Shown here: positions 56,606 through 64,000 of the stretch, piece by piece
How positions within the stretch are numbered: position 1 is the first letter of the stretch
How the letters are laid out: the number at the start of each line of letters is the position of its first letter
Source of the DNA: Streptomyces cellulosae
Lineage (GTDB): Bacteria > Actinomycetota > Actinomycetes > Streptomycetales > Streptomycetaceae
Length of the DNA: 64,000 bases
NCBI RefSeq assembly: GCF_000721105.1
Contig: NZ_JOEV01000015.1
Span: 62,001 to 126,000 of the forward strand
Direction: 5' to 3'
Position numbers and translations under genes: made by a program
Notes under the pieces: model-generated
Told to the model about the DNA's origin: nothing
Database searches by the model: none
Seen by the model: only the letters and a program-made list of their open reading frames with translations

Positions 56606-59209
56606 TCAACGGCCGCCGGAGGACGCTGTCCAGCGCGACCCCCCGAAGTCGGCCAGGGCCGCGCCGAGTTGCGGATCCACGCGCGGGGAGAAGCCGAGCG
56701 GAAGGACGAAGAACCAGCCCTCGCCCATACGCGAGCGGCGAGGCGGGCGCGGGGCGCCGGCGAGCAGCCGGACCTGGAGCGCGTAGAAGCGCGCGTCCCG
56801 GCCCCGGACGATCGCGCGGCGCACGGTGATTTCCTCGACGTGCCGCCACGCGTAGGAGACTCGTCTGCGTCCGATCACGGACGTGACGCCGTCCCGGGTC
56901 AGCTCCAGCTCCAGCCGCCGCGGCGGCAAGAGGAACCCGGTCACGGTGATCACGACCCCGATGAAGGGCCAGACGAGCAGGACCGGCCAGACGGCCGGGT
57001 CCTGCCACTGTCCGGACACGCTGAACCGGACGACGAAGACGCCCATGATCGTGCCGAACACGGCCCAGTGGGCCAGCGGCAGCCTCCGGGACCGGCCGCG
57101 GAGGCGGTAGTGGTCCGCGGTGCGTTCCACTGTGACGTCACGGGACTGCAGGAGCGCGGGGACGGCGGTCGCCCCGGGGCCGGGCGAGGCGCTTCCCCGT
57201 TCCTGAGCGCGCCGCCCCGCGAAATGCTCCTGCAGCCGGCGGTTGCGGAAACGGTAGGTGCCGCCCGCCAGTTGCAGCAGGCCCGCCGTGCGGGCGTCCT
57301 TGAGGAACGTCATCAGCGACCAGGGCACCCGGCCCGTGGCCGCGAGGGAGCACTTGGCGAGAACCCAGCGGCTCCACGGGCTGAGCAGCACCAGCGTCGC
57401 GGAGGCGCCGGCCCAGGCGCCGACCGCCGCACCCCAGTCGCCACTGCCGCGGCCGAGCCAGAAGAACGCGCCCGCGCCGGCCCCGATGAGCGGGGCCACC
57501 AGTGTCAGCGTCGTGACGAGCGCACTCTGCTCGCCGCGCAGGAGTTCGTCGGGGGTGGCGGCGTCCACGGTGTCGGCGGGAGCCGCGTACACGATCATCA
57601 GCAGGACGGGCAGCACGCCGCCGACGGAGAACCAGACCAGGACCGGGTCCGGTGTCACGAAGACGTACAGGAACAGCAGGAGGACGACCAGGGCGGGACC
57701 GCCCCCGAGAGCCGCGAGTCGCACCAGAGGACCCACCCGCGTGTGCCGGTCCAGGGAGCGCAGGGCGCCGATGAACAACAGCGGGTTGGCGCTGCGTCGC
57801 GGCTCGGCGAGCCGCTGGCCGAACCAGGACGCGGTCACCGACCGTGCGAGGGCGGCGAAGATCACCCCCCCACTCACATAGAGCGTCACGCTCAGGTCGC
57901 CCAGCACGGCGTCCTCCGCGTAGCCGGACATGCCCGCCTTGATGACGAGGGAGAGCAGGATGCCGGTCACGAGAAGCGCGGGTCCGGCGAGCAGCCGGGG
58001 CAGCGGCGCCGTGTACAGCCGCCACCAGGCCAGTTCGGACTCCTCGCGACGGCTCAGCAGCAGTGCCAGGTACGACAGCCAGGCACCGGCCCGTTCGGCG
58101 TCCCAGCTGCGGGGTGGGTGCAGCCGGCCGGGGTCCGGGGGGCGCGGAGGAAACGCGGCGGACACGATCCGGTCGAGCAGGTGCGCCTCGACGGCATCAC
58201 GGGTCGGGAACCGTTCCCCGTCGGCCAACTCCCCTGGATCCGCCGGATGCCGCTCATAGGTCCGGCGTACCAGCCACACCATCAGCGGACTGGTCAGGGC
58301 CCAGGCGACCGGTGCGGAGGGCTTGGTCCGGAGGGTCTCCAGCAGGCGGCCCCAGACGGCGGCGCGGGCCGGAGGCCGTGCCCGGCGGAGATAGTCCGCC
58401 ACCTCGTCGGGGCGCAGCGGCAGCGACTCGATCACCGTCGCGTGGCGCAGCCCCTTGCCTTCCTGGTCGAGGCGCTCGTACTCGGCCGTACGGGACACCA
58501 GTACGGCGTCCCCCGTGCCGCCGAGGCCGGCATTGAGCGCGTGGAGGACCTCGGCGCGGCGGTGTCCGGGCAGCTCGTCGAGGCCGTCGAGGACAGGCAG
58601 CACCCGCCGCTCGAGGACGAGCCGGCGGGCCGGGTGGACACCGTCCACCGGCGGCAGACCGGGGTGGTCCTGGCGCAGCCGGTCCACCAGCCACTCGGTG
58701 AGCGACTGCCGCCGGGTGTCCCAGGACTCCAGCGACAGCACGAGCGGGACCGGCACGTCGTTCTCGCCCTGGGTGAGTCGCCGGGCGAGGAGTTCGAGGG
58801 TGAGCAGCACGGAGAGCACCGTCTTGCCGGACCCGGCGCTGCCCAGCACGACCAGGCGCCGACGGGGCCGGAGCCTGAGGAAGGTCCCGGCGATGGTGTC
58901 GGCCCCGGAGCCCACGGGTACATACTCCCCTGCGGACGCCACGCGTCGGCTGGGCGTCCAGCGCACGGGCAGCGGCTCGGGATCCGCCATGTCCCAGGCG
59001 TCGGCCTCGGCCCGCCATCGCAACAGGAGACTCCGTGCGAGCCTCCGCTCGGCTGCGGCCAGCGGCGCGTCGTCATCGGGCGGAGGCTGCCCCACGGACA
59101 GCGTCACATTCAGATCGCCTTCGAGGATCCCGATCTGGATCAGATAATCGGCTGTGCAGTCGACCGCGGTGTTGGTGATGTGCGGCCCGCCGCCGGAGTC
59201 CCTCGTCAT
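56606..59209 (-). CDS. NACHT-type NTPase with N-terminal RHIM/BASS-like amyloid motif and membrane segments
   Basis: An 867-aa NLR-like protein. An amyloid-like motif occupies residues 11-36: N13, then YLIQIGILEGDLNVTL (22-37), with the L-I-Q-I-G tetrad identical to the RHIM core I/V-Q-I/V-G. The NACHT shows Walker A VVLGSAGSGKTVLS (GSAGSGKT 123-130) and Walker B VLPVLDGLDEL (203-213). About six hydrophobic segments follow from ~420 (LLAGPALLVTGILLSLVI, VVLLLFLYVFV), two more near ~750, and a PH-like C-terminus. No WD40/LRR/TPR repeats are present. ATG 59209 with GGGGCGG upstream is preferred to 59248. It is convergent with the membrane protein (4-bp gap). A threat or ligand would trigger oligomerisation and amyloid templating of the effector at 46469-46852. 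Confidence 0.85.
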   Translation of the reverse strand: MTRDSGGGPHITNTAVDCTADYLIQIGILEGDLNVTLSVGQPPPDDDAPLAAAERRLARSLLLRWRAEADAWDMADPEPLPVRWTPSRRVASAGEYVPVGSGADTIAGTFLRLRPRRRLVVLGSAGSGKTVLSVLLTLELLARRLTQGENDVPVPLVLSLESWDTRRQSLTEWLVDRLRQDHPGLPPVDGVHPARRLVLERRVLPVLDGLDELPGHRRAEVLHALNAGLGGTGDAVLVSRTAEYERLDQEGKGLRHATVIESLPLRPDEVADYLRRARPPARAAVWGRLLETLRTKPSAPVAWALTSPLMVWLVRRTYERHPADPGELADGERFPTRDAVEAHLLDRIVSAAFPPRPPDPGRLHPPRSWDAERAGAWLSYLALLLSRREESELAWWRLYTAPLPRLLAGPALLVTGILLSLVIKAGMSGYAEDAVLGDLSVTLYVSGGVIFAALARSVTASWFGQRLAEPRRSANPLLFIGALRSLDRHTRVGPLVRLAALGGGPALVVLLLFLYVFVTPDPVLVWFSVGGVLPVLLMIVYAAPADTVDAATPDELLRGEQSALVTTLTLVAPLIGAGAGAFFWLGRGSGDWGAAVGAWAGASATLVLLSPWSRWVLAKCSLAATGRVPWSLMTFLKDARTAGLLQLAGGTYRFRNRRLQEHFAGRRAQERGSASPGPGATAVPALLQSRDVTVERTADHYRLRGRSRRLPLAHWAVFGTIMGVFVVRFSVSGQWQDPAVWPVLLVWPFIGVVITVTGFLLPPRRLELELTRDGVTSVIGRRRVSYAWRHVEEITVRRAIVRGRDARFYALQVRLLAGAPRPPRRSRMGEGWFFVLPLGFSPRVDPQLGAALADFGGSRWTASSGGR

Positions 59210-59341
59210 GTGTGTCCGCCCCGTTGTCGCCCTGCCCACTGTACGCATCCGTCCCGCGGCCGCAGCCCTGGACCAACCGCTCCGGTGCGGCCGGGCCCGC
59301 CTCGGACACGGAGCCGTGTCAAGGCAGTTCGGCTGCCCGGC

Positions 59342-60262
59342 TCAGGACTCCGTCGGGTCCCCGTGGAGGCGCACCGTGCTGAGGATCTTCATGATTGTCG
59401 AGTCCGGCAGCTCGTCCTTCACGCCCGTGGCGCCGACGAGGCACCACGCGACGAAGTCGCCCACGGAGTTCTTGAAGCCGAACGTGATGGCCTTGCCGTC
59501 AGTGGCGCACTTGCCCTCGCGGGGTGTGTTCCGGGACCGGGCCCAGGCGATGCTGCCCTTGACGCCGGACTTCGTCGCGTACGGTTTCGCCGTCCGGTCG
59601 CGGAGGATGCTCTTCCTGTCCGGTTGCGTGTAACCGCCGTACACCCACAGCTCCACCTGGCTCAGGGCGGTATCGCCGGTGCTCTTGGCGCCCTTTTCGC
59701 CTCTGGTGCCCACCGCCGCGAGAGGGGTGTCGTCCACAAGCCCGTCCTTGTTGTCGTCGGCCAGGCACCAGCCGTCCTTGAGGACTGCCGGTGCGCCCAT
59801 GGCGGTGATGGCCTTGCCCCAGTTCTTGGGGTCGCCGGAGTCGAGTCTGTCGTCCGTGAAGCCCAACAGCAGGTCCGAGGACTCGACCTCCCAGTCCGGC
59901 GGCACGTCGAAGGCCGTGCCCCAGCGGGGGTTGACGACGACCTTCCAGCCCCGGACGGTCGGCCGCTCGGCCTTGCCGCCGGGCGGCTTGTCGGACGCCG
60001 GCGCCGAGGCCGTCGCCCCCTTCGACGCGCTCGCCGACGCCTTCGTGTTCCCGCTGTCCGCGTTGTCGTCCTTGCCGCCGCCCAGGATCAGGACACCGGT
60101 GGCGCCGACGGAAACGACCACGGTCGTGGCGGCAGCGACGGCGACGATCTTGGCCCGAGTCCCGCGGCCCCCGCCGCCGGGCGGCTGCGGCCGTCTCGGC
60201 TGCTGGTAGGGGTTCTGGCTGTGAAGGTTCGGATCGTCCCCTGGCGGCTGACGTAACCACAT
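59342..60262 (-). CDS. Membrane-anchored extracytoplasmic protein of unknown function
   Basis: A 306-aa protein. A Pro/Gln-rich cytoplasmic head (1-35) and basic residues precede a single transmembrane helix (~38-61, KIVAVAAATTVVVSVGATGVLIL). An Asp/Ser/Ala/Lys linker and a folded domain (~100-306) lie outside the cell. The folded domain includes WKVVVNPRWGTAFDVPPDWEVESSDLLLGFTDD and a repeated paired-Cys pattern (GWCLADD, KCATDGKA, AWCLVGATG) suggesting disulfides. This is a common streptomycete layout of unknown function. It is upstream of, and in the same direction as, the NACHT gene, separated by 132 bp. Confidence 0.75.
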   Translation of the reverse strand: MWLRQPPGDDPNLHSQNPYQQPRRPQPPGGGGRGTRAKIVAVAAATTVVVSVGATGVLILGGGKDDNADSGNTKASASASKGATASAPASDKPPGGKAERPTVRGWKVVVNPRWGTAFDVPPDWEVESSDLLLGFTDDRLDSGDPKNWGKAITAMGAPAVLKDGWCLADDNKDGLVDDTPLAAVGTRGEKGAKSTGDTALSQVELWVYGGYTQPDRKSILRDRTAKPYATKSGVKGSIAWARSRNTPREGKCATDGKAITFGFKNSVGDFVAWCLVGATGVKDELPDSTIMKILSTVRLHGDPTES

Positions 60263-60378
60263 GGCCACCAACCATAGTCCCGGGCTTGGCCGAGGGGAGC
60301 TGCCCGGCAGCTGATCAGATGGAGGAGCACGGGATGAGGCGCGCGCGACCGCGAGCTTGTGTTCGAAGGGCGGCGGCC

Positions 60379-61167
60379 TCAGCGCACGCGGTGGATCAGG
60401 CAGAAGAGGGCACCCTCCGGGTCCGCCACCGTCGCCACCCGCCCGTGGACGCTCGCGTGCGGCGGTTCGAGGACGTGGCCGCCGAGGTCGGCGAGGAGAG
60501 CGGTCGCCTCGTCCGTGCCGGACACCTCGAAGTACGTCCGCCAGTGCGGACCCCGGTCGTGGGGCAGCGTGTGGCCCGCGCCGTGGATGCCGACGACGGG
60601 GCGGTCGGCGAGGCGCAGGGTGATGTGGTCGAAGTCGGCGGAGGTCACCGGCTCCTCCTCGTAACCGAACACGGTCTCGTAGAACTTGACGACGCTCGCG
60701 GTCTCGAAGGTCACCAGTTCGTGCCAGACCGGGGTGCCGGGCGCCCCCGCGAGGGACGTGCCGCGACGGGCCGCGGTCTGCCGCACCCCGAAGACGGCGC
60801 CCGAGGGGTCCGAGCCGATCACCAGTCGCCCGGCGTCCTCCGCTTCCAGCGGCCCCACCCCGACCGTGCCGCCGCACAGCCGTACCGTTTCAGCGGTCAG
60901 ATCCACGTCGTCCGAGGCGAAGTACGGCGTCCATGCGGTCGGCAGCCGGTGATCGGACAGCTGCCCGATCGCGGCCACCTCGTGCCCGTCGAGCAGTGCC
61001 CGGACGCAGGGGCCGAGATGGTGCGGTCCCGGCCGGAACTCCCAGCCGAACAGCGCACCGTAGAACTTCTGGGTCGCGGTCATTCCGGGCACCATCAGGC
61101 TCACCCAGCAGGGCGCGCCGGGCGCGTGCCGTGCGGGGGGTGCGGCCGACTCCCTTGCCTCGGTCAT
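60379..61167 (-). CDS. VOC (glyoxalase/bleomycin-resistance) superfamily protein with two domains
   Basis: A 262-aa protein made of two VOC modules: residues ~15-130 (GAPCWVSLMVPGMTATQKFYGALFGWEF) and ~140-262 (VWHELVTFETASVVKFYETVFGYE, then VATVADPEGALFCLIH). The His/Glu metal positions are partly kept (WHELVT). Members are metal-dependent lyases, isomerases or binding proteins; the substrate is unknown. ATG 61167 follows GAGGAGA at eight bases. It is divergent from the sulfurtransferase gene. Confidence 0.85.
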   Translation of the reverse strand: MTEARESAAPPARHAPGAPCWVSLMVPGMTATQKFYGALFGWEFRPGPHHLGPCVRALLDGHEVAAIGQLSDHRLPTAWTPYFASDDVDLTAETVRLCGGTVGVGPLEAEDAGRLVIGSDPSGAVFGVRQTAARRGTSLAGAPGTPVWHELVTFETASVVKFYETVFGYEEEPVTSADFDHITLRLADRPVVGIHGAGHTLPHDRGPHWRTYFEVSGTDEATALLADLGGHVLEPPHASVHGRVATVADPEGALFCLIHRVR

Positions 61168-61468
61168 GGTCACTTTCTCCTCGGCCTCTCGCGGCGGCCG
61201 TCGCGCACCGCCACCGCTCCGACGAACCCCGTGAGTACGGACCCCGTGCCCGATGCTCGCACCGGCCGAGCCGTCGTGCGCGCTGCCGCCGGATCGCTCC
61301 CGTGTCCTGAGCATGCCCGTCGTGCGCGTTTCCGGACGCCGGCCGACGGGTGTCGATCAGCTGTACGGCATGTGCCCGATCCCGTACGTATCGTGATCGG
61401 GCCTGCCCGGCGGAGCACAGTAGCCGGACATGGACGATGCGGCCACCCCGTGCGCGAGGATGGTGGCC
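61168..61468. other. Divergent promoter region with an inverted repeat
   Basis: 301 bp without a gene. A perfect 8-bp inverted repeat, GCCCGATC (61374-61381) and GATCGGGC (61395-61402), encloses 13 bp that contain CGTACG. This is a candidate operator shared by the VOC and sulfurtransferase genes. Confidence 0.5.
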
Positions 61469-62320
61469 ATGAACGCCATCATCTCCGCATCCGAACTCGC
61501 GAGCCACCTGGCGGGCGCCCACCCGCCGGTCCTGCTCGACGTCCGCTGGCAGCTGAGCATGGCCAAGGCCACCGGGGAGCCGTCCTTCGACGGCCGGGCC
61601 GAGTACGCGGCCGGGCACATCCCCGGCGCGGTCTTCGTCGACCTGGACCGGGAGCTCGCCGCCACTCCCGGCCCCGGCGGCAGGCACCCGCTGCCCGACC
61701 TCGTGGAGTTCGGCGCCGCCATGCGCCGCGCGGGTGTCTCGGCCGGGACCCCGGTGGTCGTGTACGACGGCGGACAGGGCTGGGCGGCCGCCCGCGCCTG
61801 GTGGATGCTGCGCTGGACGGGTCACCCGGATGTGTCAGTCCTCGACGGCGGTTTGACGTCCTGGCAGGGCGAGCTGTCGACAGAGGTTCCGGAACCGGCC
61901 GAGGGCGACTTCCAGCCCGCGTCGGCCGCCGCAGGGCTCCTCGACGCGGAGGGCGCGGCGGCGCTGGCCCGCTCGGGAGTGCTCCTGGACGCCCGGGCGG
62001 GGGAGCGTTACCGGGGCGAGGTGGAGCCCATCGACCGGGTCGGCGGACACATCCCCGGCGCGTTGTCGGCGCCCACCACCGACAACGTGGGGTCCGACGG
62101 CCGCTTCCTCCCCGCCGAGGAACTGGCCGCCCGCTTCAAGGCCCTGGGAGTCTCGGACGCCTCGACGGTCGGTGTCTACTGCGGCTCCGGCGTCTCGGCT
62201 GCCCATGAGGTGCTGGCCCTGGCGGTCGCGGGCATTCCGGCCGCGCTGTACGTCGGTTCCTGGTCGGAGTGGTCGTCGGACCCGTCACGACCGGTCGCCG
62301 TGGGGCCGGACCCCCAGTAG
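61469..62320 (+). CDS. Sulfurtransferase with two rhodanese domains
   Basis: A 283-aa protein. The N-terminal rhodanese (VLLDVRWQLSMAK..GHIPGAVFVDLD) lacks the active Cys. The C-terminal one has the catalytic loop VGVYCGSGVSA with Cys, and DARAGERYRGEVEPIDRVGGHIPGA. It transfers sulfur from thiosulfate or 3-mercaptopyruvate to cyanide or thiols. ATG 61469 with GAGGATGG upstream is chosen because it gives the usual N-terminus (MNAIISASELASHL). A strong terminator separates it from sepH. Confidence 0.93.
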   Translation: MNAIISASELASHLAGAHPPVLLDVRWQLSMAKATGEPSFDGRAEYAAGHIPGAVFVDLDRELAATPGPGGRHPLPDLVEFGAAMRRAGVSAGTPVVVYDGGQGWAAARAWWMLRWTGHPDVSVLDGGLTSWQGELSTEVPEPAEGDFQPASAAAGLLDAEGAAALARSGVLLDARAGERYRGEVEPIDRVGGHIPGALSAPTTDNVGSDGRFLPAEELAARFKALGVSDASTVGVYCGSGVSAAHEVLALAVAGIPAALYVGSWSEWSSDPSRPVAVGPDPQ

Positions 62321-62334
62321 GCAACACCAGGCAC

Positions 62335-62389
62335 ACGACAGGAGGGGCCCCGGCGGCACAGCGACGCCCGGGCCCCTCCTGATGTCGTA
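62335..62389. terminator. Bidirectional terminator between sulfurtransferase and sepH
   Basis: AGGAGGGGCCC (62340-62350) pairs perfectly with GGGCCCCTCCT (62370-62380). The outer flanks ACGACA (62335-62340) and TGTCGT (62384-62389) can extend the stem. Confidence 0.8.
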
Positions 62390-62396
62390 CGACGGA

Positions 62397-63431
62397 CTAC
62401 TCCTGCTTCTTCCGCCGCGTCCCGAACACGATCTCGTCCCAGCTCGGGACCGCCGCCCGGCGGCCCGGGCGGACGCCGTCCGCCTCGGCCTGGCGGTCGG
62501 TGGAGCCGATCAGCCGGTCACGGTGGCTGCCGACGGAACGGGGCATCAGGACGTCCGCGTAGGCGGAACCCGCCGAGGCCGCGGGCGCCGGGGGTTCCTC
62601 CTCCTCGGGCTCCGGGGAGGGTTCCTCCGTGTCGGGCTCCGCCGGGCGCTCCGGGACCACCAGGTCGCCCCGGAAGCTCGGCACCGCCTCCAGGAGGCTG
62701 GTCAGCGAGTCCCGCTCGCCGGCCTCTTCCTCCGCGGGCTCGTCGAGTGACGGCCCGGGCAGGCTCGGCCGCTCGAGGGCGCGGTCCAGCGGACGGTCGC
62801 GCGGCAGGCGTGCGATGCGCGGGACGAAGGGGAAGCTGGGCTCGGGGGCGGCGGCGAGGTCGTCGGACTCGCCGATCAGGGAGCGCGCCTCCTCGTCGAC
62901 GGCCTGGACGAGCCGCCGGGGCGGGTCGTACGTCCAGCTCGCCGAGTGGGGTTCGCCCGCGACCCGGTAGACCAGCAGGACCTCCCAGGTGCCGTCGTCG
63001 CGGCGCCAGGAGTCCCACTGCACGCTGTCCTTCTCGGCACCGCGCACCAGCAGCCGCTCCTGGACCGCCTCGCCGAGCTGGGGGCCGGCGTTCTCGCCGG
63101 GGCGGCGGACCGGGGTCTTGCGCGCCCGCTCGGCCATGAAGGCACGCTCGGCGAGCACGGGGCCCTCGAAGCGCCGTACGCGATCGACCGGGATGCCGGC
63201 CATCTGGGCGACCTCTTCCGCGGTCGCACCGGCGCGTATACGCGCCTGGATGTCGCGGGGGCGGAGATGGCTCTCGACCTCGATCTCGATCTGACCGAGA
63301 CGAGGACGGTCGCCGCGCACAGCGGCGCGCAGGCGTTCGTCGATCGGAAGCGTGTACTCCGTCGCGTCGGCAGCCTTCAGCACCAGCCGTGTGCCGTCAT
63401 TGGAGACGGCCACGACACGCAGTTCGGGCAT
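62397..63431 (-). CDS. sepH: Septation protein SepH
   Basis: A 344-aa protein. The N-terminal DUF3071 domain (MPELRVVAVSNDGTRLVL, LRPRDIQARIRAGATAEEVAQMAGIPVDRVRRFEGPVLAERAFMAERAR) contains the helix-turn-helix-like segment of SepH. A variable acidic, Pro/Glu-rich C-terminal half ends in the conserved PSWDEIVFGTRRKKQE. SepH binds FtsZ directly and promotes division-septum formation in actinobacteria (shown in S. venezuelae). ATG 63431 has GGGAGG five bases upstream. It is the rightmost complete gene. Confidence 0.95.
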   Translation of the reverse strand: MPELRVVAVSNDGTRLVLKAADATEYTLPIDERLRAAVRGDRPRLGQIEIEVESHLRPRDIQARIRAGATAEEVAQMAGIPVDRVRRFEGPVLAERAFMAERARKTPVRRPGENAGPQLGEAVQERLLVRGAEKDSVQWDSWRRDDGTWEVLLVYRVAGEPHSASWTYDPPRRLVQAVDEEARSLIGESDDLAAAPEPSFPFVPRIARLPRDRPLDRALERPSLPGPSLDEPAEEEAGERDSLTSLLEAVPSFRGDLVVPERPAEPDTEEPSPEPEEEEPPAPAASAGSAYADVLMPRSVGSHRDRLIGSTDRQAEADGVRPGRRAAVPSWDEIVFGTRRKKQE

Positions 63432-63949
63432 GGGGACCTCCCGGGTGGTGCCTGCCGACGTCACGTGCGTCGCTGCTTCCGCTAGTCGAGTGTGGCCTGC
63501 CCGGGTGCAGCCTGCCACAACCTTGCCGAGTTGCCCGGCGTGTCGGGCACGGGCCCTGGATCGCCGTTATGGCACGGTTACCTATTCGCAACGCTAAGTG
63601 ACCAACTCCGTCACCCTGTGCAACTAGCCCCCTCCCGGCGGTCCTTGAAGGCCACGGACGTCCTGGCGGGAGACCTGACCCAGGGCTCGCAACAGTACTC
63701 CATTCGGGCCACGTGCGTGGATGGCCACGCCGCCCAACTTCTTCCGGCGCACGGCACTTGGCCGCCCTCGAGCGGTTTCCGGGATCATGAAGGTGGCGCA
63801 TTTCACGCAATCACCAGAAACAGAACCAATGACTCCGCCTGCTCGTCTCGCCGGTCTCGTCCCCAAATGCCTTGGATGTGCCTCGAACGTGCCTCGTACG
63901 TCTGCCGTACGTCCCCGCGCTCCCGGCGAGTTCACCCAGAGCCCGTCCG
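63432..63949. other. Intergenic region right of sepH
   Basis: 518 bp with lower coding bias than its surroundings. Short frames occur on both strands but have no ribosome site or recognisable product. It must hold the sepH promoter and the end of the next leftward transcript. Confidence 0.5.
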
Positions 63950-64000
63950 CTACGCCCCCAACACCCGCCTCAGGTAGTCGTTCTGGAACCGGCGGTCGGG
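63950..64000 (-). CDS. C-terminal end of an unidentified protein (partial)
   Basis: The minus strand from the window edge reads PDRRFQNDYLRRVLGA and then TAG at 63952-63950. Sixteen residues are too few to name a family. The frame is open to the edge with GC-rich third positions. Confidence 0.5.
   Translation of the reverse strand, partial: PDRRFQNDYLRRVLGA

Noticed and set aside
56669..60256. 1195-codon open frame on the + strand opposite the NACHT and secreted-protein genes
   Set aside because: Its translation is Arg/Gly/Pro-rich without any family motif and it is the antisense of well-defined domains with NACHT motifs. Long antisense frames are expected at this GC content.
46400..60300. 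Prophage or integrative element carrying the accessory block
   Set aside because: No integrase, tRNA, attachment-site repeats or phage structural genes are seen, and base composition resembles the surroundings.
63624..63935. 103-codon - strand frame right of sepH
   Set aside because: No ribosome site, Arg/Gly-rich translation and reduced third-position GC, so not accepted as a gene.

Overview
The window is about 64 kb of very GC-rich, high-GC3 DNA from a Streptomyces chromosome (core, not arm). Recognisable landmarks are hrdB (principal sigma factor) with the sporulation regulator whiH next to it, parE/parC, tdk, a PatA-type acetyltransferase and, at the right end, sepH. The gene order matches what I remember of the S. 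coelicolor hrdB-to-sepH region. That is recall and has not been checked by alignment. No rRNA, tRNA, CRISPR array, prophage or insertion sequence was seen.

Left part (1-18 kb). A RecQ helicase fused to a phosphoribosyltransferase-like domain diverges from a DUF4192 gene and a glycogen-debranching-like gene. Then come an NrtR-type Nudix regulator with its operator, a one-polypeptide ABC transporter, whiH, hrdB, a secreted trypsin-like protease, a small zinc-ribbon protein and parE. A gene-free stretch of almost 1 kb with imperfect 61-bp tandem repeats follows parE.

Middle part (19-46 kb). A membrane protein is translationally coupled to a NarL-type two-component pair. A DUF485/acetate-type symporter pair converges on a CitA-like sensor and its regulator. 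An iron-box-controlled sucrase/ferredoxin-like gene is followed by two divergent citrate synthases, one carrying an N-terminal DNA-binding helix-turn-helix. They share an intergenic region with two GATT-N-AATC palindromes exactly 21 bp apart. Further on are a CobW GTPase, parC, an M16 protease pair (one catalytic, one not), a c-di-AMP riboswitch in front of a LytM-type endopeptidase, a GntR regulator, ptsH, patA, DUF5998, an alkaline-phosphatase-superfamily hydrolase and tdk.

Right accessory block (46.4-60.3 kb). This is the most interesting part. In order it has: a 127-aa protein ending in an RHIM/BASS-like amyloid motif; a GrpE-like protein; an Hsp70 without the helical lid; an 875-aa FnIII-rich protein; a zinc-ribbon GTPase; a GAP1-type GTPase-associated protein; and a membrane protein carrying a degenerate GTPase-like domain. 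Facing these are a NACHT ATPase whose first 40 residues hold a second RHIM-like motif, and a membrane-anchored secreted protein. The two amyloid motifs align without gaps over 23 positions. I infer an NLR-like NACHT/amyloid signalling pair embedded in, or next to, an Hsp70/GTPase/GAP1 membrane-sensing system, possibly for biological conflict or self-recognition. It lies between the housekeeping genes tdk and a VOC/sulfurtransferase/sepH segment.

Several genes appear to be read from leaderless transcripts (a -10 hexamer about 7 nt before the start and no ribosome site): the NrtR-like gene, the ABC transporter, the sucrase/ferredoxin-like gene and DUF5998. Most convergent gene ends carry strong perfect hairpins.
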